64,000 bases of DNA from Fibrobacterota bacterium (GTDB taxonomy: Bacteria > Fibrobacterota > Fibrobacteria > UBA5070), in assembly GCA_016715065.1 (NCBI GenBank), contig JADKBN010000029.1, positions 804,818 to 868,817 on the forward strand, read 5' to 3'. Shown here one piece after another: positions 44,786 through 54,117 of this stretch (position 1 is its first letter; each line of letters starts with the position of its first letter). The notes under the pieces were generated by a model that worked only from the letters and a program-made list of their open reading frames with translations, did no database searches and was not told the DNA's origin. Both the position numbers and the translations under genes were made by a program.

Positions 44786-46957
44786 TCAGTACGCCGGCAG
44801 GAGGAGGGTCTCTGCGGCTCCGTCCACCTTCAGCCGCACGAGCCGGATGCCATGGGAGGCGCCGGCAGGAAGCTCCAGCCGCGCGGCGTTGGTGGGCTCA
44901 CCGGAATGGAGGCGTTGTCCGTTGGTGGCGTACACCTCGGGAACGATCGTCCGCTGGTCGGGATTCAACAGGGTGATGCTGTTGTCGGTAGCGTTCTTCA
45001 CCAGCGAAAGCCGGCTGGAGCGAGGGGCCTGGAGGGGGGCGCGCGCTTGGACCCCGGAGAGGGGAAGGCCGGCATTCATCTTGTCCCACAAGCCCTGGTA
45101 GGTGCTCTCCAAGCCGGACTTCTTGATGATGTCTTGAGCTTCTGCTGGCCAATTCGCGTTCGGGTAGACCTTGATGTTGGTCATGGTGCAGCGCGGCCCG
45201 CCGGTCGTGATGGCCGACGAGGTCGTGTAGATGTTGTCGTAGTGGTTGTCGTGCTTGCGGCCCCAGTCGTTGATTTCCGCGTTGTCCTGTCCCGGCGTGA
45301 TCTCGAAGACCATGTTGCCGCCGTTGTACCAGGCCGTGCCTTCGTCGGGGTGGAACAGGGCGCCGCCGTCGTTGAGCGTTTTCATGCAATCGAACACGCG
45401 GTTGTTGCTGAATGAGTTGCGCTTGCTGGTGCGCGTGGGGTTGCCCGGCTTGGCGATGGAGTCGAAGTTGCACCAGCCCCATCCGATGCTCACGCCCACG
45501 TAGTTGAGCTTTTCGATGTGGTTCTGCACGACGGCCAGGCTGTCCACGAAGTAGGCCTGGATCGCCGTGTGCCCGGTGTACATCGTGGTCATGTCGTAGA
45601 GCAGGTTGTTCTTGATCAGGGTGTTGCGGCAGATGCCCTTGTTCGCTGTGTTGTACTTCTCGCGGGCGTTCGTGCTGGTTTCGTAGATGTGCTGGGGGTG
45701 CCCCACCTGGATGGCCGATCCGCCCACGTCGTAGATCGCGTTGCCGACGATCTTGGAGTTCACCACGTCGTTGATGAATCCGATGCCTTCGTTGCCGATG
45801 TGCGCCAGGACGTTGTCTTCCAACGAGATGGACGAGGCGTTGGAGACGTTGATCGCGCTCGACATGACCTCGTAGGCGCGGTATTCGTCGGCATGCCAAT
45901 CGGAGTTCGCGTAGGCGATGCACCAGTTCGATCCTTGGACGGTGGTCTTGCCGGATGATCCAGCGATCGCTGGCAGTACCGCCTCGGTATTGGCGAAGGT
46001 GATCCCCTTGAAGGTGAGGTTCTGCACCCTGCTGGTCTTGGACGTGCCTTGGATCTTGAGGAGAGTTTCGGTGGCAGGAGCGTAGACCACGGCCGTGGAC
46101 ATGTCCTCGCCGCTTCGCTTGTAGTAATAGAGCGTTTTCGTGGCCTTGTTGAAGTAGAAGTTGCCTGCGGCATTCAAGAATTCGTAGGCGTTTTGGATGG
46201 TATGGGAGCCGGTTGCCGAGAACCCTGAAGTCCAGCCCTGATTGAGGGAGATCGCGCCGAACGGCTGTTGAAGTTTCAGGATCCGGTTCGAACCGCTGAT
46301 CGCCTGGTCGCGCACGCAAACGATGTTCACGTTCCAGGTGGTGCCGTTGACGAGCTCGACGTCGTCAGGATTTGTCAGTTCGGGGACGTCCGCGGCGAGG
46401 TACTGGATCCCGTCGAACTGCGAACCGCTCTTCCAGGCCCACGACGCCTGTCCGGAGGTGATGCTGTAGGTGCCCCAGCCGCCTTTGGAACCCACCGACT
46501 TCTTGGTCATGTAAGCGCGTTTGTCGTTCACGATCAGGCTGCGCAACTTGGTGGCGCGGTCCAAGGTGGCCTTGTATACGTTGTCCTTGAACTGTGTCCA
46601 GCCGGTGACCAACGTCCCTCCGTTGAGGACGGGGATCTCCTTGCCGTAGGCCTCGTACACGATGCGATGGCCGCCCGTTCCGCCGTCGGCGGGCGTGAAT
46701 TCGATGGGCTTGGCGATGGGATAGGTTCCGCCGCGCAGATAGACATGGATGTCTTCGGATTGGTTCGCGTTGATCCCGCGCACGGCATCCCTGGCTTTGG
46801 TGAGGGTCTTGAAGGGGGCTGCGAGCGTCCCTGGATTGGCGTCGTCCCCGGAAGGCGACACGTAGAAGTCTGCCGCGGTGGCGAGCGCGGAGGAGAGCAG
46901 GGCGCCGGACAGAAGGAGGGTCAAACGAGGCCGGAAGAGGGATCCAGGGATGGACAT
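44786..46957 (-). CDS. Secreted right-handed beta-helix protein (GH141-like) with sorting-like C-terminus
   Basis: A 723-residue protein with a signal peptide (to about residue 28), then the typical opening FYVSPSGDDANPGTLAAPFKTLTKARDAVR, followed by about 550 residues of parallel beta-helix (ISLEDNVLAHIGNEGIGF, NTLIKNNLLYDM, NNRVFDCM). This arrangement matches GH141 (xylanase/fucosidase-type) and related polysaccharide enzymes; exact substrate unknown. The last 75 residues (TNGQRLHSGEPTNAARLELPAGASHGIRLVRL) form a C-terminal sorting-like sandwich. The 209 bases upstream, to the rlmD stop, hold no gene and no clear operator. Confidence 0.8.
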   Translation of the reverse strand: MSIPGSLFRPRLTLLLSGALLSSALATAADFYVSPSGDDANPGTLAAPFKTLTKARDAVRGINANQSEDIHVYLRGGTYPIAKPIEFTPADGGTGGHRIVYEAYGKEIPVLNGGTLVTGWTQFKDNVYKATLDRATKLRSLIVNDKRAYMTKKSVGSKGGWGTYSITSGQASWAWKSGSQFDGIQYLAADVPELTNPDDVELVNGTTWNVNIVCVRDQAISGSNRILKLQQPFGAISLNQGWTSGFSATGSHTIQNAYEFLNAAGNFYFNKATKTLYYYKRSGEDMSTAVVYAPATETLLKIQGTSKTSRVQNLTFKGITFANTEAVLPAIAGSSGKTTVQGSNWCIAYANSDWHADEYRAYEVMSSAINVSNASSISLEDNVLAHIGNEGIGFINDVVNSKIVGNAIYDVGGSAIQVGHPQHIYETSTNAREKYNTANKGICRNTLIKNNLLYDMTTMYTGHTAIQAYFVDSLAVVQNHIEKLNYVGVSIGWGWCNFDSIAKPGNPTRTSKRNSFSNNRVFDCMKTLNDGGALFHPDEGTAWYNGGNMVFEITPGQDNAEINDWGRKHDNHYDNIYTTSSAITTGGPRCTMTNIKVYPNANWPAEAQDIIKKSGLESTYQGLWDKMNAGLPLSGVQARAPLQAPRSSRLSLVKNATDNSITLLNPDQRTIVPEVYATNGQRLHSGEPTNAARLELPAGASHGIRLVRLKVDGAAETLLLPAY

Positions 46958-47166
46958 GCAAGGTTCCTTTCGCCGAAAGGCGGCGCCTCGCTTGGCTTCG
47001 CAGTACGGTGGGCACGGAAACGACCGCGCCGACCCGCGTAGGAAGCGAAGGTCTCCGGAAAGATCGCCGCCTTGGCAACGGTTTCCCGACGAATTCCGCT
47101 GGGGACTTTTGCCATTTCGTCAAAACTGCGGAGGGCAATCCGGGTCTGGCGGCACAAAAAGCGCCT

Positions 47167-48350
47167 CTAGGGGATCCTCTCGAGGGTCGCGACAGTCTCC
47201 ACATGCGTGGTGCGCGGGAACATGTCCACCGGCACGGCGGAAATGGTGCGGTAGCTCTTGGAGAGCCGCTCGATGTCGCGGGCCAGCGAGCGCGGGTCGC
47301 ACGACACGTACACCAGGCGCGGAATGCCGGAAGATTCGATCGCGTCGGCTCCGGCTTCTTCCAGGCCCTTGCGCGGCGGATCCACGATCAAACAATCCCA
47401 ACCTTCGCGCACCAAGCCGGCCAATCGTTCCGAAGCGTCGGCGCGCACAGGGCGCATGTTGGTCACGCCGTTGGCCTTGGCGGCCGCACGGCCCGCCTGC
47501 ACGGAGCGTGGGTTTTCTTCCAGGCCCAGCACCTCGCTGCAACGGTCGGCCACCCACATCCCGATGGTGCCCAAGCCGCAGTACGCGTCCAGCACGCGCG
47601 AACCTTCGCGGATGCCTTTGCGGACCTCGTCGTACAGACGCGGGGTCTGGTAGGGGTTGATCTGGAAGAAGGTGGAGAGTTCGATATGGTAGGTGTGCTT
47701 ACCCAGCTTTTCCTTGATCCAATCGCGGCCCCACCAGGATTGTTCCTGCTCGCCGAGCACGACGTTGGTGGAGCGCTCGTTGATGTTTTGCACCACACCC
47801 ACCAAGGTGCCGTCCTCGCCAGGCAGCGCCTTGGCGGTGGCTTTGAGCAGGGTCTTCAACAAGGCGCGGTAGTGGGTGGGACGCGGTCCGTTGGTCACCA
47901 GGCCCAAAAGGATTTCGCCGGTGCCATGGGCCTTGCGCATCAACACGTGGCGCAAGAAGCCTTCACCGGAGCGCTCATCGTAGACCGGGATCCGCTCGCG
48001 GTTGGCCCAGTCGCGCACCGCCATGCCCAGACGCGTGAGCGCGGGGTCCTGGATGTGGCATTCCATCTGGTCCACCACCTGGTGCGATTCGCGCGCGAAG
48101 CAGCCCATCGTGGCGATCTGGCGTTTGCCCTCGACGCGAAACGCGAAGGGCAGCTGCACCTTGTGGCGCCATCCAATCGACACCGGGGAGCCCGCGATGG
48201 GCGAGACCCGGATGCCCAGTGGGCCCAGCAACTCGCGGACGTGGCGTTCCTTTTCCGACAATTCCTCGTAGTAGGGACGGTGCAGAAGGAGCACCCTCCA
48301 CAGAGAGGGAAATGCCGGCATGGTGATGGAATGATTTCTGGAGTAGACAC
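47167..48350 (-). pseudogene. rlmD: 23S rRNA (uracil-C5) methyltransferase RlmD/RumA, one frameshift near the N-terminus
   Basis: S-adenosylmethionine-dependent methylation of uridine 1939 in 23S rRNA. The main frame (to residue about 374) has AYCGLGTIG, NINERSTNVV, FFQINPYQTPRLYDEV, the catalytic cysteine in YVSCDPRSL and the C-terminal VDMFPRTTHVETVATLERI. The N-terminal [4Fe-4S] motif HFPLCGGCS lies in a different frame; it is joined to LHRPYYEELSEKE only if one base is restored near 48287. The natural start is then the GTG at 48348-48350. A missing base in the consensus is as likely as inactivation, since the rest is intact. Confidence 0.82.
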
Positions 48351-48393
48351 GCCTGGAGTGCAAAGATAGGGCTTTCGGAGGACACAAAGACCC

Positions 48394-48422
48394 TTTACAT
48401 GCGAAAGGGTGCGCCGTATATT
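48394..48422 (+). promoter_or_regulatory. Candidate promoter upstream of tRNA-Ala-like gene
   Basis: TTTACA and TATATT with a 17-base spacer, about 55 bases before the tRNA-Ala-like gene. It lies just beyond the start of divergent rlmD. Confidence 0.6.
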
Positions 48423-48476
48423 TTCTCTCCTCGACAAAACGAACCGCCTCGGCGGAGTTGGAATCGAGGAAATATC

Positions 48477-48549
48477 GGGGTTGTAGCTCAGTTTTAGTAG
48501 AGCACCACAATGGCATTGTGGGGTCAAGGTTCGAATCCCCTCAGCTCCA
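48477..48549 (+). tRNA. Degenerate tRNA-Ala-like gene (anticodon GGC)
   Basis: Acceptor GGGGTTG/CAGCTCC, a GCTC/GAGC D-stem and a CCACA/TGTGG anticodon stem with loop ATGGCAT (GGC, Ala) are good. The D-loop AGTTTTAGTA lacks the GG needed for tertiary contacts, and the T-stem is poor: CAAGG opposite CCCCT with only two pairs, as if bases were lost from AGGGG. Either an unusual tRNA, a tRNA pseudogene at an island edge, or consensus errors. Confidence 0.55.
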
Positions 48550-48575
48550 TCCGATAGAAGATCGAGAAAATCCTT

Positions 48576-48618
48576 AAAAGGCCGGGAACCCAATGAAATA
48601 GCGGGTCCCGGCCTTTTT
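48576..48618 (+). terminator. Strong terminator after the tRNA-Ala-like gene
   Basis: AAAAGGCCGGGAACCC, a 10-base loop, then GGGTCCCGGCCTTTTT. Long stem and T-run; separates the tRNA-like gene from the integrase. Confidence 0.9.
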
Positions 48619-48758
48619 CGTTTTTGGTCCAAGTCCGGGTTGGTTCGCTTGAGTCCCATGCCATCCGGTTGAAGTGCGTACTTTTTGCGTACTCTTTTCC
48701 CAGAGGCCGCAAAAGGCAGCTGGAGGCCGTCGACACGGTACGCAAAATCGGATCCAAG

Positions 48759-50012
48759 ATGCCAAAACTCGCCGAACCCAAAGCCCCTATCGTTTTCTCA
48801 AATGCCAAACCGAAGGATAGGGAATATCTGATTCCGGATGGAAAAGGATTGGGCTTGCTTGTCACCCCGGAAGGCGCAAAACGATGGGTTTTTCGCTATC
48901 GGTTGGATGGAAAGGAAAAGAAGCTCGCCATCAAGGGTGGATTTCCTGCCGTTTCGGTAAAGGCAGCTAGGGAGGAAGCGGAGAGGTTTCGGGGGATGTT
49001 GGCGCGGGGTGAGGATCCAGGTGACGTGCGGAAAACTGGAAAGGAAGAACAGGCACAAAAAGAGGAAACGGAGCGACAGGAAGCCGCCAAAGCAGCAGAT
49101 ACCTTCGAAAAGGTTGCAAGGGAATGGCAGGCGACAACCACGGATCACTTGTCACCCTACTACGCTCAAATGCTCCTCAAGAGGCTCGAGAAGGATATTT
49201 TCCCTTGGATTGGATCGAGGCCGATCTCGGAGCTTCGTCCCCCCGATGTTCTGGTTCCCCTGCGTAAAATCGAAGAACGAGGAGCCAGGGAAACTGCGCA
49301 TCGGCAATTGGAAACCTGTGGGCGGGTGTTTCGATATGCTGTGGCCACGGGTCGGCTAGAAAGTGATCCTTCTCGCGATCTTCGAGGAGCTTTGGCCAAG
49401 CCGAAGGAGAGCCACTTTGCTGCCCTGACCGACCCGCAAGATGTGGCGGGACTTCTGCGAGCCGTCGATAGCTATCGAGGAGCTTTGCAAACTCGAGTTG
49501 CCCTGATGATGGGAATCCTGACGTTCGTTCGGCCAGGTAACCTTCGCTCGGCTGAATGGTCCGAGTTTTTCGATATGGAAAATCCGGATGCAGCCGAGTG
49601 GCGAATCCCCGATGAAAAAATGAAGGTCAAAACCGGTCGGCACTTCGTGGTTCCGCTGTCTCCACAGGTTGTGGCGCTCCTGGAAGAGTTGCGCCCCCTT
49701 ACGGGAAGGAGTCGGTTTGTGTTTCCCTCGACCCGAACCATGACGCGCCCAATGTCGGATATGACAGTTCTTGCTGCCTTGCGCAGAATGGGATACACCT
49801 CGGATGAAATGACCGGGCATGGAGTCAGAGCGATGGCGCGAACGATCTGCCATGAGGTTCTGGGGTTTGCGCCGGAGGTGCTGGAAGAACAACTGGCACA
49901 TGGGAAGGCCGGTCCGCTTCGAGGAGCATACGACCGCACAACCCACATGCCAGAACGTCGCCGATTGATGCGGGAATGGGCGCGGTACTTGGATGGGCTG
50001 AGGTTGAGCTGA
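48759..50012 (+). CDS. P4-type tyrosine recombinase (integrase)
   Basis: A 417-residue site-specific recombinase. N-terminal arm-type/DUF4102-like region (DGKGLGLLVTPEGAKRWVFRYRLDGKEKKLAIKGGF), a core-binding helical domain, and the catalytic domain with the first Arg in TFVRPGNLR, the HxxR motif in HGVRAMARTI (about 354 and 357), His in HGKAG (about 381) and nucleophile Tyr in GAYDRTT (about 391). All catalytic residues are present and the frame is intact. It lies 140 bases after a degenerate tRNA-Ala-like gene, the usual position for a P4-type island, and marks a drop in GC content downstream. The exact start is uncertain (no clear Shine-Dalgarno); ATG 48759 begins the homology. Confidence 0.9.
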   Translation: MPKLAEPKAPIVFSNAKPKDREYLIPDGKGLGLLVTPEGAKRWVFRYRLDGKEKKLAIKGGFPAVSVKAAREEAERFRGMLARGEDPGDVRKTGKEEQAQKEETERQEAAKAADTFEKVAREWQATTTDHLSPYYAQMLLKRLEKDIFPWIGSRPISELRPPDVLVPLRKIEERGARETAHRQLETCGRVFRYAVATGRLESDPSRDLRGALAKPKESHFAALTDPQDVAGLLRAVDSYRGALQTRVALMMGILTFVRPGNLRSAEWSEFFDMENPDAAEWRIPDEKMKVKTGRHFVVPLSPQVVALLEELRPLTGRSRFVFPSTRTMTRPMSDMTVLAALRRMGYTSDEMTGHGVRAMARTICHEVLGFAPEVLEEQLAHGKAGPLRGAYDRTTHMPERRRLMREWARYLDGLRLS

Positions 50013-50406
50013 ATGTCACGGAATTTCGGGTGAATTCAGAAAGGATGGAGTTGTTTGAAGGAGCTCGCCTGCCTTTTCAGGCGCTGCTTGTGCAGTCACT
50101 TTGGTCAAATATTGTCAATGCGCGGCAAGTGGATAAAAACTGATACGCATTCCAGGCGTTTCCAAAGGTTGATCCCACCGCTCCGACCGTCTCAGGAAGA
50201 TTGGCGGATCCAGAAAAAATTCTCTTAACAGTTGTAAGTTGATTTTTTGCTTGGACTTGCGTAGATTCCAAGCTGTTCCCTCGTCTCCATGCATGCGCAA
50301 AATGCTTGGATCCCCTCCCTGCCTTGGCTAATTTGGCCCGCTATTCACCTCTTGGGTTGGGTAGCACCTGCCCGCACCATCGAGCCTTCTTCAGGACTCT
50401 ATTCCC
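50013..50406. other. 394-base intergenic region in island
   Basis: No gene is supported. It holds a short hairpin CGCCTG-CCTTTT-CAGGCG near 50067-50084 (no T-run) and AT-rich stretches near 50215-50260. No tRNA fragment matching the 3' end of the tRNA-Ala-like gene was seen here, so no second att site is proposed. Confidence 0.5.
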
Positions 50407-50920
50407 GTGAAATTTCATCCATTTCTCCTCGTCGGCCTTCTTGCCTTGTCTTGTCACGCCGCCCCAGTGAGCGCTGAGGATGCGTTGATCCGCAAGGTGA
50501 TCGTGCGAACTGGCATTGTGGAAAATGTCCGCACCCAGATGCGCAGGCAAATGGAAGCGACTCGTGGGGCACATCCCGAACTGCCTTTGCAGACATGGAA
50601 GAAAGTCGAACTCGAGATCCAGTCCACACAGATGGAAGATGAGATGGTTCAGGTTTGGCAGAAATCCTTCACGGTCGCTGAACTAACCGAGATCGACAAG
50701 TTCATGTCGACGGCAACGGGCAAGAAGTTTTTCCAGACCTCGCAGGTCTTGGTGTCGCGCACGGCTGCCGTTGCAGCCCTAACTGGTGTTCGCATTTTAC
50801 GGAGTGCTCCAAAAAGAGCATCCAGACAAATTTCCGCAGGACCTCAAGTCGGAAGACCAGGTCCGAAAAGTGTTCGAAAGCATGAAGCACGGCGCGTCTG
50901 CCGGGGGAGCTTCGCGATGA
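50407..50920 (+). pseudogene. DUF2059-like secreted protein, frameshift near 50780
   Basis: GTG start, a signal peptide (to about residue 23), then an all-helical DUF2059 domain (VWQKSFTVAELTEIDKFMSTATGKKFFQTS). The frame breaks near 50775-50783; continuing one base over gives LVFAFYGVLQKEHPDKFPQD and a natural TGA at 50918-50920. That stop overlaps the ATG of the next gene (ATGA). DUF2059 proteins are small secreted or periplasmic proteins of unknown role. With a single base corrected it would encode about 171 residues. Confidence 0.7.
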
Positions 50921-51279
50921 TGTTTGGAATTGCCGCAGCTTTGATGACATTGGCTGGAACGTGGAACGGTGGCTTGACTCGTGCGGAGGTGGACGTTTCG
51001 TCCGGCCAGGAATTCGTCCAGGTAGATGCCTCTGGAGGAGTGGATGTCCTGGCCGCAGCACGCACGGCTACCAGGGGAAATCCAGATACAGCCAAGGCAC
51101 GCGTTGCAAAGTTCCCATTGGATATCGGAGAAGCATTGATCGATGGCCCTGTGTTCTTTCAGAGAACAGGCATCATGGTCGGTGGAAAGCTTTTCACCCT
51201 GTCCAAGACGACTCTCGGATGGCGGCAGTGGAATGCCAATTTTGACGGTACAGGAAAGGTGAACTCCGTTACGCTTTGA
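50917..51279 (+). pseudogene. Start of giant secreted protein (segment 1)
   Basis: A signal-peptide-like N-terminus (MMFGIAAALMTLAGTWN) followed by VDVSSGQEFVQVDASGGVDVL and beta-rich sequence. The frame ends at 51279, but the next frame continues sensibly (ILPSRITLPVQAGVASPVVV), so the stop looks like a frame break. 51280-51395 still codes in mixed frames, joining to segment 2. Confidence 0.6.
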
Positions 51280-51395
51280 TTCTCCCAAGCCGGATCACCT
51301 TACCTGTGCAGGCCGGAGTCGCTTCGCCTGTTGTGGTTCAGGCACGGGCGCGCAAGTGTATTCCAGTTCGGTAGGCATACGATTCCATACAAACG

Positions 51396-53301
51396 TTGAG
51401 TGGCGTTGCGATGGGTGCGGCCTTCCCTGTTGATGTGTCGGCATTGATCGCTCGCGGGGATAGCCTTGTCGCCGTGCTCACGGATGGTCGTGGATATCTA
51501 TCGATTCGTAACGGCTCAAACTTTGGAACATGGAACCAAGTTGCTCCAGCCATCGGAAGCCCTGTGGAACTGATCTCTGCGGACTGGATCGCTGTTGCAG
51601 GATCGATCCGTTTGGCTGTGATCACCGCTTCTGGAACTGTGAAGGTTTCCAGCGCCACAGCTTGGGCGGATGTTTCGTTACCGGATGCTGCCGAACAGAT
51701 CGCGTTGCCATCCGATGCTGGTCAATTCGTTGTGCGTGCGCGTCTTCGCTCCGGCTACATCGTTGAGGCTGGTTTGGGTGCAACCAAACTGCGCTGGATT
51801 CTTCGGTCACCCTTGCAGAAGCTTGGATTTACCAGAACATCAGGTGGTTCCCGTGATGCTGAAAGTACCGGGATGGCACCTGCCGGATTTGGAGTGGTTC
51901 AGAGAGTTTGGGCGCGATTGTGGGGTGTGTTCCATCATCGGGGAACGGTCGCGTTGGGAGATCTGGAAGTGGATCCCGAGGTGTATTCGGCGACGAACAA
52001 TCGCCAGCTGTTGGTTCGGCTGGCCTCTGCGGGAACAATGCCCGTTACGATCACGTTGGATGTGATCCGCGATTCCGCCTCCGGGAGCAGACAGGCAAAT
52101 ATTGTCTCCAACCAGAGTCTTCCTGTCGGTGTCAACGACTGGCACTGGAATGGAGTTGGTGCAACTTCTGGAAAGTATTGGGTACGTACCCATGTACAGT
52201 CCTCATCGGATTCGCTGATTCTGTGGAAATCATTCGTTGTCGATGTGGATCGTCCAACTGGTGCTCCAAGGTTCCTGTGGTCGGGCCCTCTCGCAAGTGG
52301 CGCGGCCCGCGTATCGGATGCCACACCGCTGACTGTGGTGACGTCAAGCATTCGTGACCTTCCGGATACAGCTGCTGCTTGGCAGGGGACTGTTCGTTGG
52401 ACAAACACGGTTGGTGGCACATGGGAGTGGCCTTTTGCGAAAGCGGCCACCCTGAAGTTCGACGGCAAGGATGCTGGCGGAGCGCGTCTTCCAGATGGTC
52501 AGTACTCGATCAGTGTTACGGTAGTAGATCGCGCATCGAACTCTTCCGACTGGGTCGGTCCGTGGAAACTGGCTCGTGTCCAAGGTGATACCGTAGTGAC
52601 CTCGACGTTCCAGATCAAATCGTTCTTGGCACGAGTCGATGGATCGGTCTCGCCGTTTCCACTGCGAGCTGGAACGGATTACCAGGCGACCGTTACCGTA
52701 CGTATTCGTGACTTGGATGCGGGGACACTCTCGCTTCGGCAACCGGGTGGCAATGTGTTGGCGTGCCCTGATCGAACGTACAGCTCCATAACCATTCCAC
52801 GTGGAGTGGACACCACGCTGGTGCTGAAATGCTCGATGCGTCCGCAATCGAATGGTTGGGTGTCGGGAAAAAATGATTTGACCCTCGTTGTCAAGAATGC
52901 GCAAGGTGACTCGATCAAGGTGGCGGTGCCAGTCGTGATCGATTCGGTTGCGACGGTGATCTCTTCGCCAACCGAAGGCGCGAACGTTTCCGGGACTGTT
53001 CCCGTGCGTGGTGTGGCGACTTCCAGTGATTTAGGTGCGGGTTTTCAACAATACCGGGCTTGGTGGATCCGAGGCATCGTCCAGCTTCCAACGAAGGCAA
53101 AAAATGTCCAGGAGTTGCTGGGAAGCCGCACGTGGACTCCAATGCCGGTGCCTCTTTCCGCTCAACAGCCAATCGATCAGGTCGGACTGTCCAGTGGAAG
53201 CACGGATGGTCGTTGGCCACGCTCTAACACAGGGATCCAGGATCAAGCCTCGGATGGATTGCTGGCGTGGTTCGATCCTCAATCCAAGGACACAGGAAGC
53301 T
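51396..53301 (+). pseudogene. Giant secreted protein, segment 2 (FlgD-Ig-like repeats)
   Basis: About 635 residues of beta-rich sequence including modules of the FlgD-Ig type, recognisable by the pattern V(N)DWHWNGVGATSGKYWVR and DGKDAGGARLPDGQYSISVTV (an interior strand, W-x-G, then G-x-Y-x-V). Two further Ig-like modules follow (YQATVTVRIRDLDAG, NDLTLVVKNAQGDSIKVAVP). No catalytic motif. The frame breaks near 53300 and continues in the next segment. Confidence 0.65.
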
Positions 53302-54117
53302 ACGTTAGTTGTCGCGACCGAAGGCGCGAGCGGATTGATCTCCTACGACTCTAAGCGAATCAAATGGGCGCCTGGGCGCTCCGGCGGAATTTCGCTTAAG
53401 GTCGTGGATTCCAGCCGGGTGATTTTTCCGGGCAATCCACTTCGAACCATCAACCTGCAAAACGCCAGTATCACCGATGATTCTTTGGTGTGGGGACTTT
53501 CGGCGACGAGTGGGACATTGGATGTTTCCGGTGTTTTAGTTCCAAGCGATTCTCTTGGACGTGCCAGTGCGGGAGTCACTTTGGATGTGAGGTCCATGCG
53601 CCTAACCGGCTCCACCTTGCGCTTTGTACAGACTGGCCGCACGGGATTTGGGGCGGTACTGGATTCAGGCTGGTATGCATGGCAAGTACAAGCGTGGAAC
53701 GCATCGACCGGATCGTTGATCGATACCCAGCTGATTTTCCGTGTCTTGCCCGATACATCCGTTCGAAGCCAAATCTTGACCGTGAGTCCTACCAAAACGC
53801 GTTACCTCGCAAGTCTTGGTGCCGCACCAAGGGTGTCGGTGAGTGTGTCACTTCCACGGTCGGGATTGTATCGGTTGCTTGTCCGTGCAGCGAACCAGGA
53901 TTCGTTGGTCATGCTTGCGGATTCCATCAACACTCTAGCGGGAACATGGTCATGGAACTTCCGTGTGGGCGGCAAGCTACCCGTTGGTGATTCGCTGGGA
54001 TTCTTTGCTGTGCTTCGGGACCTTGCCCGATCCGGTGCACCTGTGGTTGCCTCATCCAGCTTCACCTTGATCTCTGAGCAGAAAGAACTGGATACCTCGG
54101 TCATCGTTCTTTTCTGA
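53302..54117 (+). pseudogene. Giant secreted protein, segment 3
   Basis: Continues from segment 2 one base over (TLVVATEGASGLIS). Contains an FlgD-Ig-like module (SGLYRLLVRAANQDSLVMLAD, then TWSWNFRVGGKLPVGDSLGF). It ends at 54117 inside a run of T (54111-54114); removing one T restores SDSLNDPLWTPQAS in the frame of segment 4, so this is a homopolymer frame break. Confidence 0.65.
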
